Assembly: GCF_022815605.1 (NCBI RefSeq)
Contig: NZ_JALGRP010000005.1
Coordinates: 268,703 to 332,702 of the forward strand
Source of the DNA: Microbacterium sp. VKM Ac-2923
GTDB lineage: Bacteria > Actinomycetota > Actinomycetes > Actinomycetales > Microbacteriaceae
Reading direction: 5' to 3'
DNA length: 64,000 nucleotides
Shown here: piece by piece, positions 17,166 to 25,047 of the stretch
Position numbering within the stretch: the first letter of the stretch is position 1
Layout: each line of letters opens with the position of its first letter
Position numbers and translations under genes: made by a program
Notes under the pieces: generated by a model
Told to the model about the DNA's origin: nothing
Database searches by the model: none
What the model saw: only the letters and a program-made list of their open reading frames with translations

Positions 17166-17987
17166 TCAGTCGAGGTCGGGGTCGCGTCCGGTGCGCTCGC
17201 CCGTCTCGAGCGTGGCGATGAGGGCATGGTCCTCGGTATCGAGGGTGAAATCGAACACGTCGCCGTTCTCGCGGATGCGCTCGAGCGACACCGACTTCGG
17301 GAACACCACGAGACCGCGATCGAGGTGCCACCGCACGACGACCTGAGCCGGGGTCTTGCCGTATCGCTCGGCGATGTGCGCGAGCAGGGGCTCCTGCAGC
17401 AGTCCGCCACGCGCCAGCGGCGCCCAGGACTCTGTCACGACGCCGTTCGCGGCATCCCAGTCGACGAGGGCGTTCTGGGGGAAGCGGGGGTGCAGCTCGA
17501 CCTGGTTCACAGTGGGGAGGACCCCGGTCTCGTCGCGCAGGCGTTCGAGGAGCGGGATCGAGAAGTTGCTCACACCGATCGAGGTCGCCCTGCCGTCCTG
17601 CTGCAGACGCTGGAGCGCCCGCCAGGTGTCGACGTAGCGGTCGGCGCTCGGAATCGGCCAGTGGATGAGGTACAGGTCGACGCGGTCGAGGCCCAGCTTC
17701 GCGGCGCTGGCGTCGAACGCGCGCAGCGTCTCATCGAACCCGTGGTCGTCGTTCCAGACCTTGGTGGTGACGAACACGTCGTCGCGCTCGAGACCCGACG
17801 CGCGCAGCCCCTCGCCGACCTCCCTCTCGTTGCCGTAGAGCGCGGCCGTGTCCACGTGACGGTAGCCCGCGGCAAGCGCTCCCTCGACCAGGCCCGCGGT
17901 GACCTCGGCGGGCACCTTGTACGTACCGACGCCGAGCTGCGGAATCGTGGAACCGTCGGACAGCGACAGGCGGGGAGCGGCGATCAT
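17166..17987 (-). CDS. Aldo/keto reductase (AKR5-like)
   Basis: This NADPH-dependent TIM-barrel oxidoreductase has 273 residues. The catalytic tetrad is visible: Asp in YRHVDTA, Tyr in ALYGNEREVG, Lys in VTTKVW and His in LIHWP. The cofactor end has VFPKSVSLERIREN. It resembles 2,5-diketo-gluconate reductases, but the physiological substrate cannot be read from sequence. The start ATG 17987 is chosen over ATG 17996 because TAGCGT lies seven bases before it. The preceding gene on this strand is proS, separated by a giant palindrome. Confidence 0.92.
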   Translation of the reverse strand: MIAAPRLSLSDGSTIPQLGVGTYKVPAEVTAGLVEGALAAGYRHVDTAALYGNEREVGEGLRASGLERDDVFVTTKVWNDDHGFDETLRAFDASAAKLGLDRVDLYLIHWPIPSADRYVDTWRALQRLQQDGRATSIGVSNFSIPLLERLRDETGVLPTVNQVELHPRFPQNALVDWDAANGVVTESWAPLARGGLLQEPLLAHIAERYGKTPAQVVVRWHLDRGLVVFPKSVSLERIRENGDVFDFTLDTEDHALIATLETGERTGRDPDLD

Positions 17988-18032
17988 GGCATCCACGCTA
18001 TCGAGATGCCCGCCCCTTCCCGCGGCTCTTGA

Positions 18033-18105
18033 CCGCGAGACGGCATCTCGCCGACATATCGGTTGCAGGCTGCGACCGACTCGTCAGCGAGACGCCGACT
18101 CGCGG
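18033..18105. repeat. 73-bp near-perfect palindrome between proS and the reductase
   Basis: The arms 18033-18068 and 18070-18105 are inverted copies matching at 29 of 36 positions around a one-base centre, and some mismatches are G-U compatible in RNA. It would form a 36-pair cruciform or a very long RNA hairpin after the proS stop. Its sequence is unrelated to the 85-bp element and to the 8.1-kb hairpin. Confidence 0.85.
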
Positions 18106-18140
18106 AGAGATCAGCGGTCGGATGCCGTTCGGTGCGGAGC

Positions 18141-19937
18141 TCAGCGGGTGAGGGCGGCCAGGGCGTCGTCGACGGAGAGCGTCTCGCGCTCCCCGGTGCG
18201 GCGGTCCCACAGCTCGACCTGTCCGTCGGCGGCGCCGCGGCCCACGATGAGGATGCGCGGGATGCCGACCAGCTCGGCGTCGCCGAACTTCACACCGGGC
18301 GAAACCTTGGGGCGGTCGTCGTAGAGCACGTCGAGGCCGGCGGTCTCGAGCTGGGCCGACACCGACGCGGCGAGATCGAACGCGACGGCATCCCGTCCCG
18401 TCGCCACCACGTGCACGTCGAACGGCGCGACCGAGGCCGGCCAGATCAGCCCCTTGGCGTCGTTGTTGAGCTCGGCGATGATCGCGAGGATGCGGGTGAC
18501 GCCGATGCCGTACGAGCCCATGGTGACGGTCGCGAGCTTGCCGTTCTCGTCGAGCACCTTGAGCCCGAGCGCCTCGGCGTATTTGCGACCGAGCTGGAAG
18601 ACGTGGCCGATCTCCATTCCGCGAGCGAGCTCCACCGGTCCCGAGCCGTCGGGGGCCGGGTCGCCGGGTCGGACCGTGGCGACCTCGACGAAGCCGTCGC
18701 CGACGAAGTCGCGGCCGGCGACGAGGGAGTGCACGTGCTTCTGGTCGATGTTCGCGCCGGTGATCCACGCGGTGCCGTCGACGACGCGGGGGTCGAGCAC
18801 GTAGCGGATCTTTGTCGCGGATTCCTCGCCGAGCACGGGTCCAGTGGGCGACCACGGGCCGATGTAGCCCTTGACCAGCAGCGGGTTCTTGGCGAAGTCC
18901 GCGTCGGTGGCGGGCTCGACCTCCGCCGGGGCGAAGGCGACCTCGACGCGCTTGTCGTCGACGTCTCGGTCTCCGGGAAGGCCGACGACGACCAGTTCGC
19001 GCGCGCCGTCGAGGTGGGTGAGCGCCAGCACGACGTTCTTGAGCGTGTGGGCCGCGGTCCACGCGGTGGCCTCCGCGGTGGCAGGGCCGGCGATGCCGGG
19101 AGCCGGGGCGGCGAGGTGCGCGTTGGAGTGGTCGACGAGGGTCGCGATCGTCGGGGTGTTCGGCGAGTCGAAGATCTCGGCATCCGGCTGCCCCTCGATC
19201 GGAAGCGCCTCGGGGGCGACGGTCGTGAACGCCTCGACGTTGGCCGCATAGCCGCCGGCGGAGCGGACGAAGGTGTCCTCGCCGATGGGGGTCGGGTGCA
19301 AGAACTCCTCGGACTTCGATCCGCCCATGGCTCCCGCGTCGGCGGCGACGATGACGTACTCGAGGCCGAGGCGCGTGAAGATGCGCTCGTAGGCGTCGCG
19401 CTGCGCCTGGTACGAGGCGTCGAGACCGGCATCCGTCGCGTCGAACGAATAGGCGTCCTTCATCGTGAACTCGCGGCCGCGCAGGAGGCCGGCACGGGGG
19501 CGCGCCTCGTCGCGGTACTTGTCCTGGATCTGGTACAGCGTCAGCGGGAGGTCCTTGTACGACGAGTAGAGGTCCTTCACCAGCAGGGTGAACATCTCCT
19601 CGTGCGTGGGCGCGAGGAGGTAGTCGGCGCCCTTGCGGTCCTGCAGGCGGAACAGCGCATCGCCGTACTCCTCCCAGCGGCCGGTGACCTCGTAGGGCTC
19701 ACGCGGCAGCAGCGCCGGGAAGTGCACCTCGAAGGCTCCGGCGTTCGCCATCTCCTCGCGCACGACCGTCTCGATCTTGGCCTTGACCCTCAGACCGAGC
19801 GGCAACCAGGCGAAGATGCCCGGAGCGTTGCGGCGGATGTATCCGGCGCGCACGAGCAGGCGGTGGCTCGTGACCTCGGCATCCGAGGGGTCTTCGCGGA
19901 GCGTGCGGAGGAAGAAGTTCGACAGACGGGTGACCAC
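18141..19937 (-). CDS. proS: Prolyl-tRNA synthetase (bacterial type)
   Basis: This class II synthetase charges tRNA-Pro. The 598-residue protein has motif 1 region [20 protein letters not shown], motif 2 [30 protein letters not shown], an inserted YbaK-like editing domain (about residues 225-400) and motif 3 [13 protein letters not shown]. The C-terminal anticodon-binding domain includes [10 protein letters not shown]. It starts with GTG 19937, eight bases after a TAGACT box. It is a single-gene transcription unit. Confidence 0.97.
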   Translation of the reverse strand: MVTRLSNFFLRTLREDPSDAEVTSHRLLVRAGYIRRNAPGIFAWLPLGLRVKAKIETVVREEMANAGAFEVHFPALLPREPYEVTGRWEEYGDALFRLQDRKGADYLLAPTHEEMFTLLVKDLYSSYKDLPLTLYQIQDKYRDEARPRAGLLRGREFTMKDAYSFDATDAGLDASYQAQRDAYERIFTRLGLEYVIVAADAGAMGGSKSEEFLHPTPIGEDTFVRSAGGYAANVEAFTTVAPEALPIEGQPDAEIFDSPNTPTIATLVDHSNAHLAAPAPGIAGPATAEATAWTAAHTLKNVVLALTHLDGARELVVVGLPGDRDVDDKRVEVAFAPAEVEPATDADFAKNPLLVKGYIGPWSPTGPVLGEESATKIRYVLDPRVVDGTAWITGANIDQKHVHSLVAGRDFVGDGFVEVATVRPGDPAPDGSGPVELARGMEIGHVFQLGRKYAEALGLKVLDENGKLATVTMGSYGIGVTRILAIIAELNNDAKGLIWPASVAPFDVHVVATGRDAVAFDLAASVSAQLETAGLDVLYDDRPKVSPGVKFGDAELVGIPRILIVGRGAADGQVELWDRRTGERETLSVDDALAALTR

Positions 19938-19985
19938 GAGAGTCGAGTCTAGGCCGCGCAGAAGGGCGCAGAGGATGCCACGGAC

Positions 19986-21101
19986 TCAGCCCAGCGCGGC
20001 GATGATGGCCGCCGCGACCTCGCGCGCCCGCTCCTCGCTCAGGTTGGTCACGTCGACCTCGAGGACCCCGCCGGACGCGTCCGCGCGCACGCTCCCCCCG
20101 GTGCCGTCGGCATGGGCGAGCCACCACGCCGTCCGGGCTCCCGTCACCGTGACCGGCACGCCGCCGAGGCGCTCGATCTCGCCCGCGTCCGACACCTCCC
20201 CCGCTCCGATGCTGATGCGGAGGAACGGAGGCAGTGACTCGTCGTATGACGTGGGTGCGAAAGAACACCAGGCCGCCGCACCTCGGGCCTCGAGGACGTC
20301 CCAGACCTGACCCTGGGGCACGCTGTCCGTCCCGAGAGGCCCGAGGTCGTCGCGTCCGAGTGTCGTGCCCACCGCATCACCGATCTGCTCCCGGCAGTCC
20401 TCGAGCCTCCAGGCGTCGGCTCGGAGGGGCCGCTCGCGCACCGCCGAAGCGGCGGGCCTCGATCCCACCTCCGCCACCGCGCGCACGGCGACCGCGGAAT
20501 CATCGGCATCGGCGACGACCCACGTGTTGCCGAACCGTTGCGAATAGTCGCACGGTCCGCCGCCCTCGCACGCGGGAACACCATCCACGCGAGCCCGCAC
20601 CTGCTCCGGAACGACCGACCACGGAAGGACGGTGATGTTCAGCGCCCGCCAGTCCTCCGGGGCCTCGGCGCGCCACTGGCACGAGATCCCGCCGAGAACG
20701 TCGCTGTCCCACACCGGCAGGCCGGGGGCCAGCCGGACGTCCGCACCCACGAGGGCCGATGCCGCTGCGTCGTTGAGCACCGCGGAGCAGTCGCCGCCGA
20801 AAGCGACGGCCGGTGCAGTCGGAGTCGAGGTGGGCGAGGACGTCGGGGTCCTGGTGGGCGCGAGAGTCGGCGTGGGTTCGGCGGTCGCGGTCGCGCTCGG
20901 CGACGGCGTCGTCGCGACGGGCGGCGCGCTCAGCGTCGACGTCACCGCCACTCCCCCGGCGATGGCGACGACCAGAGCCGTCGCCACGGAGCCGGCGATC
21001 CACGCGCCCCGATGCGCGCCGACCGGCTTGATGTCGTGGGCGCCGCCCACGATGCGGGCGCGCAGGGCGGCGCGCTCGGCGGGCGTCAGTTCGTCGTTCA
21101 T
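19986..21101 (-). CDS. Single-pass membrane protein coupled to ECF sigma factor (probable anti-sigma)
   Basis: The 371-residue protein has a short cytoplasmic N-terminus (about 1-32), one membrane helix (about 33-56), a Pro/Thr/Ser linker (about 60-95) and a large external part with paired cysteines (CSAVL, CQWR, CEGGGPC, CREQ, WCSF) that may be disulfide-bonded. The start overlaps the sigma-factor stop (ATGA), the usual layout of a sigma/anti-sigma pair. The cytoplasmic part is too short for a full zinc anti-sigma domain and has no HxxxCxxC, so the anti-sigma role is an inference from context only. Confidence 0.7.
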   Translation of the reverse strand: MNDELTPAERAALRARIVGGAHDIKPVGAHRGAWIAGSVATALVVAIAGGVAVTSTLSAPPVATTPSPSATATAEPTPTLAPTRTPTSSPTSTPTAPAVAFGGDCSAVLNDAAASALVGADVRLAPGLPVWDSDVLGGISCQWRAEAPEDWRALNITVLPWSVVPEQVRARVDGVPACEGGGPCDYSQRFGNTWVVADADDSAVAVRAVAEVGSRPAASAVRERPLRADAWRLEDCREQIGDAVGTTLGRDDLGPLGTDSVPQGQVWDVLEARGAAAWCSFAPTSYDESLPPFLRISIGAGEVSDAGEIERLGGVPVTVTGARTAWWLAHADGTGGSVRADASGGVLEVDVTNLSEERAREVAAAIIAALG

Positions 21102-21631
21102 GCCCGAACCCCTTCCAGCGCGAGCTCATCGCGCAATCTCGCCTTGGCGCGGACCAGCCGCGATTTCACCGTTCCGGCCGGGATGCCGAGAGCCTGAGCG
21201 ATCTCCCGCTCCGGGTACCCCTCCAGCACCGACAGCACCACCACCGCCTGCTCTCGCTCCGGCAGACGTTTCAGAGCCGACAGCACCCCGCTGTCGTCGT
21301 GGGCGGCGGCCGCGGTCGTCGCTGTGGCGACCGGCGCCCGATCGAGCAGCGCCCGATACCGCCGGCTCGAACGCTCGAGATTCCGAGCGCAGTGCGCCAC
21401 CGCCGTGAGCAGCCACGGTAACGGCGACCCATCGACCAGACGCACCGTCGCCCGCTTGCGCCACAGCTCGAAGAACGCGACCGTCACGGCATCCTTCGCA
21501 TCCTCCCGATGGGTCAGCAGCCGGGAGGCGTGACGGAACAGCCGCATCTCGTGCCGGTCGAACAGGGTGGCGAGAGCGAGCTCGTCGCCTTGGCGTACCC
21601 GGTCCCACAGCCCGGCGTCGTCGTGATCCAC
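21098..21631 (-). CDS. ECF-type RNA polymerase sigma factor
   Basis: The 177-residue protein has sigma region 2 (TLFDRHEMRLFRHASRLLTH ... AFFELWRKR) and region 4 with a helix-turn-helix (LPEREQAVVVLSVLEGYPEREIAQALG, then IPAGTVKSRL). There is no region 3, as expected for an extracytoplasmic-function sigma. GTG 21631 is preferred to an ATG 126 bases upstream because the extra residues look non-coding and a GACACT box lies seven bases before the GTG. It is coupled by ATGA to a membrane protein that probably controls it. The signal is unknown. Confidence 0.9.
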   Translation of the reverse strand: MDHDDAGLWDRVRQGDELALATLFDRHEMRLFRHASRLLTHREDAKDAVTVAFFELWRKRATVRLVDGSPLPWLLTAVAHCARNLERSSRRYRALLDRAPVATATTAAAAHDDSGVLSALKRLPEREQAVVVLSVLEGYPEREIAQALGIPAGTVKSRLVRAKARLRDELALEGVRA

Positions 21632-21756
21632 ACTGTGTAGTGTCCGCGATCTGCCGATCGGTTCCCGCGTCCGGGTGTATCGGGTCACGGGTCGGTAACG
21701 GCTCCTCTCGCCCGGGCATTGCCCGCTCTCCCCGCGACGGAGTCCGGATCGCGACA

Positions 21757-21762
21757 TAGCCT
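21757..21762 (+). promoter_or_regulatory. -10 box of leaderless pcp mRNA
   Basis: TAGCCT ends six bases before GTG 21769. Confidence 0.6.
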
Positions 21763-21768
21763 GGGTCG

Positions 21769-22401
21769 GTGACCACCGTCCTCCTCACCGGATTCGAGCC
21801 GTTCGCGGGCGACGCGACCAACCCCTCGGGAGACGCCGTGCGACTCGTCGCGGAGCGGTGGTCGGGCGTCGAACGACTGGTCGTGGAGGTGCTGCCGGTG
21901 GTCTTCGCATCGGCTGCGGAGCGGCTCAGACGACTCATGGACGAGCATCGCCCCGACGTCGTGATCGCCGCGGGTCTGGCCGGAGGGCGTGCGCAGGTCA
22001 CCCCGGAGAAGGTGGCGATCAACCTCGCCGACGCCCGCATCCCCGACAACGCCGGCGATCACCCCGTCGACCGCCCGGTGGTCGCGGACGGCCCCGCCGC
22101 CTACTTCACCACGCTCCCCGTCAAGGCCATCGCCGCCGCCCTGAACGACGACGGCATCCCCGCCGCGGTGTCGCACTCGGCCGGAACCTTCGTCTGCAAC
22201 CACGTCATGTTCACCGCCCTCGATGCCGCCGCACCCGGCGTGCGCGCCGGGTTCGTCCACGTCCCGTACGCGCGCGAGGACGCCCCGGCCGGCGCACCCG
22301 CGCTGCCGCTGGCCGACATCGCGCGAGCGCTCGAGGTCGCCGTGCGCACGGCGCTCGACGTGCGGACCGACGCCTCGACACCCGGCGGCGCGCTGCACTG
22401 A
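21769..22401 (+). CDS. pcp: Pyroglutamyl-peptidase I
   Basis: This cytosolic cysteine peptidase removes N-terminal pyroglutamate. The 210-residue protein begins VLLTGFEPFAGDATNPSG. The active-site Cys lies in SHSAGTFVCNHVMF and the His in GFVHVPY. The usual catalytic Glu sits in the GLAGGRAQVTPEKVAIN block, though the exact position should be checked in an alignment. The GTG start is set by the TAGCCT leaderless promoter. The gene is convergent with the BenE transporter, with only 25 bases between the stops. Confidence 0.94.
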   Translation: MTTVLLTGFEPFAGDATNPSGDAVRLVAERWSGVERLVVEVLPVVFASAAERLRRLMDEHRPDVVIAAGLAGGRAQVTPEKVAINLADARIPDNAGDHPVDRPVVADGPAAYFTTLPVKAIAAALNDDGIPAAVSHSAGTFVCNHVMFTALDAAAPGVRAGFVHVPYAREDAPAGAPALPLADIARALEVAVRTALDVRTDASTPGGALH

Positions 22402-22426
22402 ACGACGGCCGAAGACGCCCTCGGGG

Positions 22427-23611
22427 TCAGCCCGCGCGCCGCCCGACGTGCAGCACGGTACGCACCACGAGACCCGCCACGAGCGCCCAGAAGGCGGCGC
22501 TCACCCCGAACACCGCGATCCCGGATGCCGCGACGAGGAACGTCACCACCGCCGGCACCCGCTCGCCGGGGTCGTCGATCGCCTGCTGCACGGCGGAACC
22601 GAACGCGCCGAACAGCGCGACACCCGCGACGGCCGGGATCACGCCCGCCGGGGCCACGAGCACGATCGCGGCGAACGCGGCCGACAGCACCCCGAGCACG
22701 AGGTACGTCCCACCAGCGGACACGCCTGCCACCCACCGCCGCTTCGGTTCGGGGTGCGAATCCGGCCCCGCCGCGATGGCGGCGCTGATGGCACCGAGGT
22801 TCATGGCGTGCCCGCCGAAGCCGGCCGCCGTCGCCGATCCGAGCCCGGTGACGAGCATCGCCGGGCGCCACGGGATCGTGTAGCCGAGGCTGCGCATCAC
22901 GGCGACACCCGGGACGTTCTGCGACGCCATCGTCACGATGAACAACGGCAGGGCGATGCCGACGACGGAGCCGATCGTGAGAGTCGGCGCGGTGAACTCC
23001 AGTCGGGGCAGGAGGGTTGCGGCATCCAGCTGCGCTCCCGTGCGCGCGAGTTCGACCGCCACCACGACGATCGCCGCGACGAAGGCCAGCGGCACCGCCC
23101 AGCGCGGCAGGAGTCGGGATGCCACGAGCCAGACGATCAGCACCGGCGCGACGCCCCACGGGTCGTCGACGACACCGACGAACGGCGCCACGCACAGCGG
23201 GAGCAGCACCCCCGCGAGCATCGCCTGGGCGATGGAAGGAGGGATACGGGCGATGAGGGCACCGAGAGGGGGGAAGAGCGCCGTGCACAGGATGAGCGCC
23301 GCCGACACGAGGAACCCGCCCACGACCGCCGGCCAGCCCCCGTCGACCGAGCCCGTCGCCGCGAGCAACGCGACGCCCGGCGTCGACCACGCGACGGTGA
23401 TCGGGATGCGATAGCGCCCAGCGAGCAGGATGCAGCCGAGGCCGACGACCAGCGTGATGGCGAGCAGACCGCTCGCCGCCTGTTCCGGCGTGGCACCGAC
23501 GGCCCGCAGGCCGGTCAGCACGACCGCGAAGGTGCTGGTGAATCCGACGAGGGCGGTGACGACCCCGGCGATGAGCGGGCGGGTGAGAGGGGCGGCGGGA
23601 TTCTCGGTCAT
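22427..23611 (-). CDS. benE: BenE-family benzoate/H+ symporter
   Basis: The 394-residue protein has 11-12 hydrophobic segments and the family blocks VGFTSTFAVVLTGLRAVGATPEQAASGL, PITVAWSTPGVALLA and IALPLFIVTMASQNVPGVAV. Characterised members import benzoate with protons. No benzoate-degradation genes lie nearby, so substrate is uncertain. The start ATG 23611 is preceded by TAGCGT ten bases upstream. The gene stands alone. Confidence 0.87.
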   Translation of the reverse strand: MTENPAAPLTRPLIAGVVTALVGFTSTFAVVLTGLRAVGATPEQAASGLLAITLVVGLGCILLAGRYRIPITVAWSTPGVALLAATGSVDGGWPAVVGGFLVSAALILCTALFPPLGALIARIPPSIAQAMLAGVLLPLCVAPFVGVVDDPWGVAPVLIVWLVASRLLPRWAVPLAFVAAIVVVAVELARTGAQLDAATLLPRLEFTAPTLTIGSVVGIALPLFIVTMASQNVPGVAVMRSLGYTIPWRPAMLVTGLGSATAAGFGGHAMNLGAISAAIAAGPDSHPEPKRRWVAGVSAGGTYLVLGVLSAAFAAIVLVAPAGVIPAVAGVALFGAFGSAVQQAIDDPGERVPAVVTFLVAASGIAVFGVSAAFWALVAGLVVRTVLHVGRRAG

Positions 23612-23686
23612 GAGAATCCCGACGCTAGCGGAACCCTGCAGCGCGCCAGCGACGCCGTTGCGCGCGGCGGCCGGGCGAGAGCCGAC

Positions 23687-24838
23687 TCAGGCCGTGATGA
23701 CCTGCGCGGTGCCGGTGGCGGCGTCGGGGCCCATCTCGGCGGCGAGGCGGTTCGCCTCGGCGATGAGCGTCTGCACGATCTCCGACTCGGGAACGGTCTT
23801 GACGACCTCGCCCTTGACGAAGATCTGGCCCTTGCCGTTGCCGGAGGCGACGCCCAGGTCGGCGTCGCGCGCCTCACCGGGGCCGTTGACGACGCAGCCC
23901 ATGACCGCGACGCGGAGCGGCACGGTCATGTCCTTAAGGCCCTCGGTCACGTCGTCCGCGAGCGTGTAGACGTCGACCTGCGCGCGGCCGCACGAGGGGC
24001 ACGAGACGATCTCGAGCTTGCGCTCGCGCAGGTTCAGCGACTGCAGGATCTGGTGGCCGACCTTGACCTCCTCGGCCGGCGGTGCCGACAGCGAGACGCG
24101 GATGGTGTCGCCGATGCCCTCGGAGAGCAGGATGCCGAAGGCCGTGGCGCTCTTGATCGTGCCCTGGAATGCGGGGCCCGCCTCGGTCACACCGAGGTGC
24201 AGGGGCCAGTCGCCCCGCTCGGCGAGCAGGCGGTAGGCCTTCACCATGACGATCGGGTCGTTGTGCTTGACCGAGATCTTGAAGTCGTGGAAGTCGTGCT
24301 CTTCGAACAGCGAGGCCTCCCACACGGCGCTCTCCACGAGCGCCTCGGGCGTGGCCTTGCCGTACTTCTCGAGCAGGCGGCGGTCGAGGGACCCGGCGTT
24401 GACGCCGATGCGCAGCGACACGTTCGCGGCCTTGGCCGCCTTCGCGATCGCGCCGACCTGGTCGTCGAACTTGCGGATGTTGCCCGGGTTCACCCGCACC
24501 GCGCCGCAGCCGGCGTCGATCGCCTGGAAGACGTACTTCGGCTGGAAGTGGATGTCGGCGATCACCGGGATCTGACTCTTCTTGGCGATGATGTGCAGCA
24601 CATCGGCGTCGTCCTGCGAGGGCACCGCCACGCGCACGATCTCGCATCCGGATGCCGTGAGTTCGGCGATCTGCTGCAGCGTGGCGTTGATGTTGGTGGT
24701 CGGCGTCGTGCACATGGACTGCACGCTGACCGGCGCGTCACCGCCGACGAGCACCTTGCCGACCTTGATCTGACGAGTCTTGCGACGAGGCGCGAGGACC
24801 TCCGGCACGCGGGGCATCCCGATGTTCACTGCAGGCAC
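23687..24838 (-). CDS. ispG: 4-hydroxy-3-methylbut-2-enyl diphosphate synthase
   Basis: This iron-sulfur enzyme makes HMBPP from MEcPP, the penultimate step of the MEP isoprenoid pathway. The 383-residue protein has [24 protein letters not shown], the barrel blocks [12 protein letters not shown] and VRVNPGNI, and the cluster ligands in [12 protein letters not shown] and [11 protein letters not shown]. The frame is open to 24958, but GTG 24838 follows TAGGCT by seven bases and begins [14 protein letters not shown]. Its promoter is back to back with that of trpL. dxr, another step of the same pathway, is at 30.7 kb. Confidence 0.96.
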   Translation of the reverse strand: MPAVNIGMPRVPEVLAPRRKTRQIKVGKVLVGGDAPVSVQSMCTTPTTNINATLQQIAELTASGCEIVRVAVPSQDDADVLHIIAKKSQIPVIADIHFQPKYVFQAIDAGCGAVRVNPGNIRKFDDQVGAIAKAAKAANVSLRIGVNAGSLDRRLLEKYGKATPEALVESAVWEASLFEEHDFHDFKISVKHNDPIVMVKAYRLLAERGDWPLHLGVTEAGPAFQGTIKSATAFGILLSEGIGDTIRVSLSAPPAEEVKVGHQILQSLNLRERKLEIVSCPSCGRAQVDVYTLADDVTEGLKDMTVPLRVAVMGCVVNGPGEARDADLGVASGNGKGQIFVKGEVVKTVPESEIVQTLIAEANRLAAEMGPDAATGTAQVITA

Positions 24839-24845
24839 GCCGTTC

Positions 24846-24851
24846 AGCCTA
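24846..24851 (-). promoter_or_regulatory. -10 box of leaderless ispG mRNA
   Basis: On the reverse strand, TAGGCT is followed by seven bases and GTG 24838. Confidence 0.55.
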
Positions 24852-24890
24852 CGCCTCAGGCCCCGGACGGAGGCTGAAGACGCCCTGTGG

Positions 24891-24896
24891 TAGGTT
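24891..24896 (+). promoter_or_regulatory. -10 box for trpL and the anthranilate synthase transcript
   Basis: TAGGTT ends seven bases before the trpL ATG at 24904, so the leader peptide would be translated from a leaderless 5' end. Confidence 0.65.
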
Positions 24897-24903
24897 CGGC
24901 GCC

Positions 24904-24939
24904 ATGCGCGCGTACACACCCTGGTGGCCCACCGTCTAG
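24904..24939 (+). CDS. trpL: trp leader peptide
   Basis: An 11-codon reading frame encodes [11 protein letters not shown] followed by TAG. The two adjacent Trp codons (24922-24927) are the hallmark of transcription attenuation: when charged tRNA-Trp is scarce the ribosome stalls there. It has no room for a Shine-Dalgarno sequence, and its ATG lies seven bases after TAGGTT, so it is probably leaderless. It precedes the attenuator hairpins and a fused anthranilate synthase. Confidence 0.9.
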   Translation: MRAYTPWWPTV

Positions 24940-24993
24940 GCGGTGTGCACGCATGCAACAGACCGCCCTCCCCCTGGGGAACCCGGGCGGTCT
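24910..24993 (+). promoter_or_regulatory. trp attenuator (pause, antiterminator and terminator hairpins)
   Basis: Three alternative pairings are visible. The 1:2 hairpin is 24910-24920 with 24942-24952 (10 of 11), and its loop holds the Trp codons. The 2:3 antiterminator is GGCGGT (24939-24944) with ACCGCC (24962-24967). The 3:4 terminator is AGACCGCCC (24960-24968) with GGGCGGTCT (24985-24993), 9 of 9, followed by TCGTGTTTT. This is the classical layout for ribosome-mediated attenuation by tryptophan. Confidence 0.9.
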
Positions 24994-25002
24994 TCGTGTT
25001 TT
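24960..25002 (+). terminator. Attenuator terminator with T-rich tail
   Basis: A nine-pair GC hairpin with a CCCC/GGGG inner stem ends in TCGTGTTTT, one of the few T-runs after a hairpin in this window. It stops transcription before the anthranilate synthase when tryptophan is plentiful. Confidence 0.85.
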
Positions 25003-25047
25003 CGGCGGCCGCTGTGGACCCTCCCTCACCAGACGGAAAGACTCTCG

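Noticed and set aside
22223..24877. Long + frame opposite benE and ispG
   Set aside because: It is antisense to two well-supported genes and has no domain; it is a GC-skew artefact.
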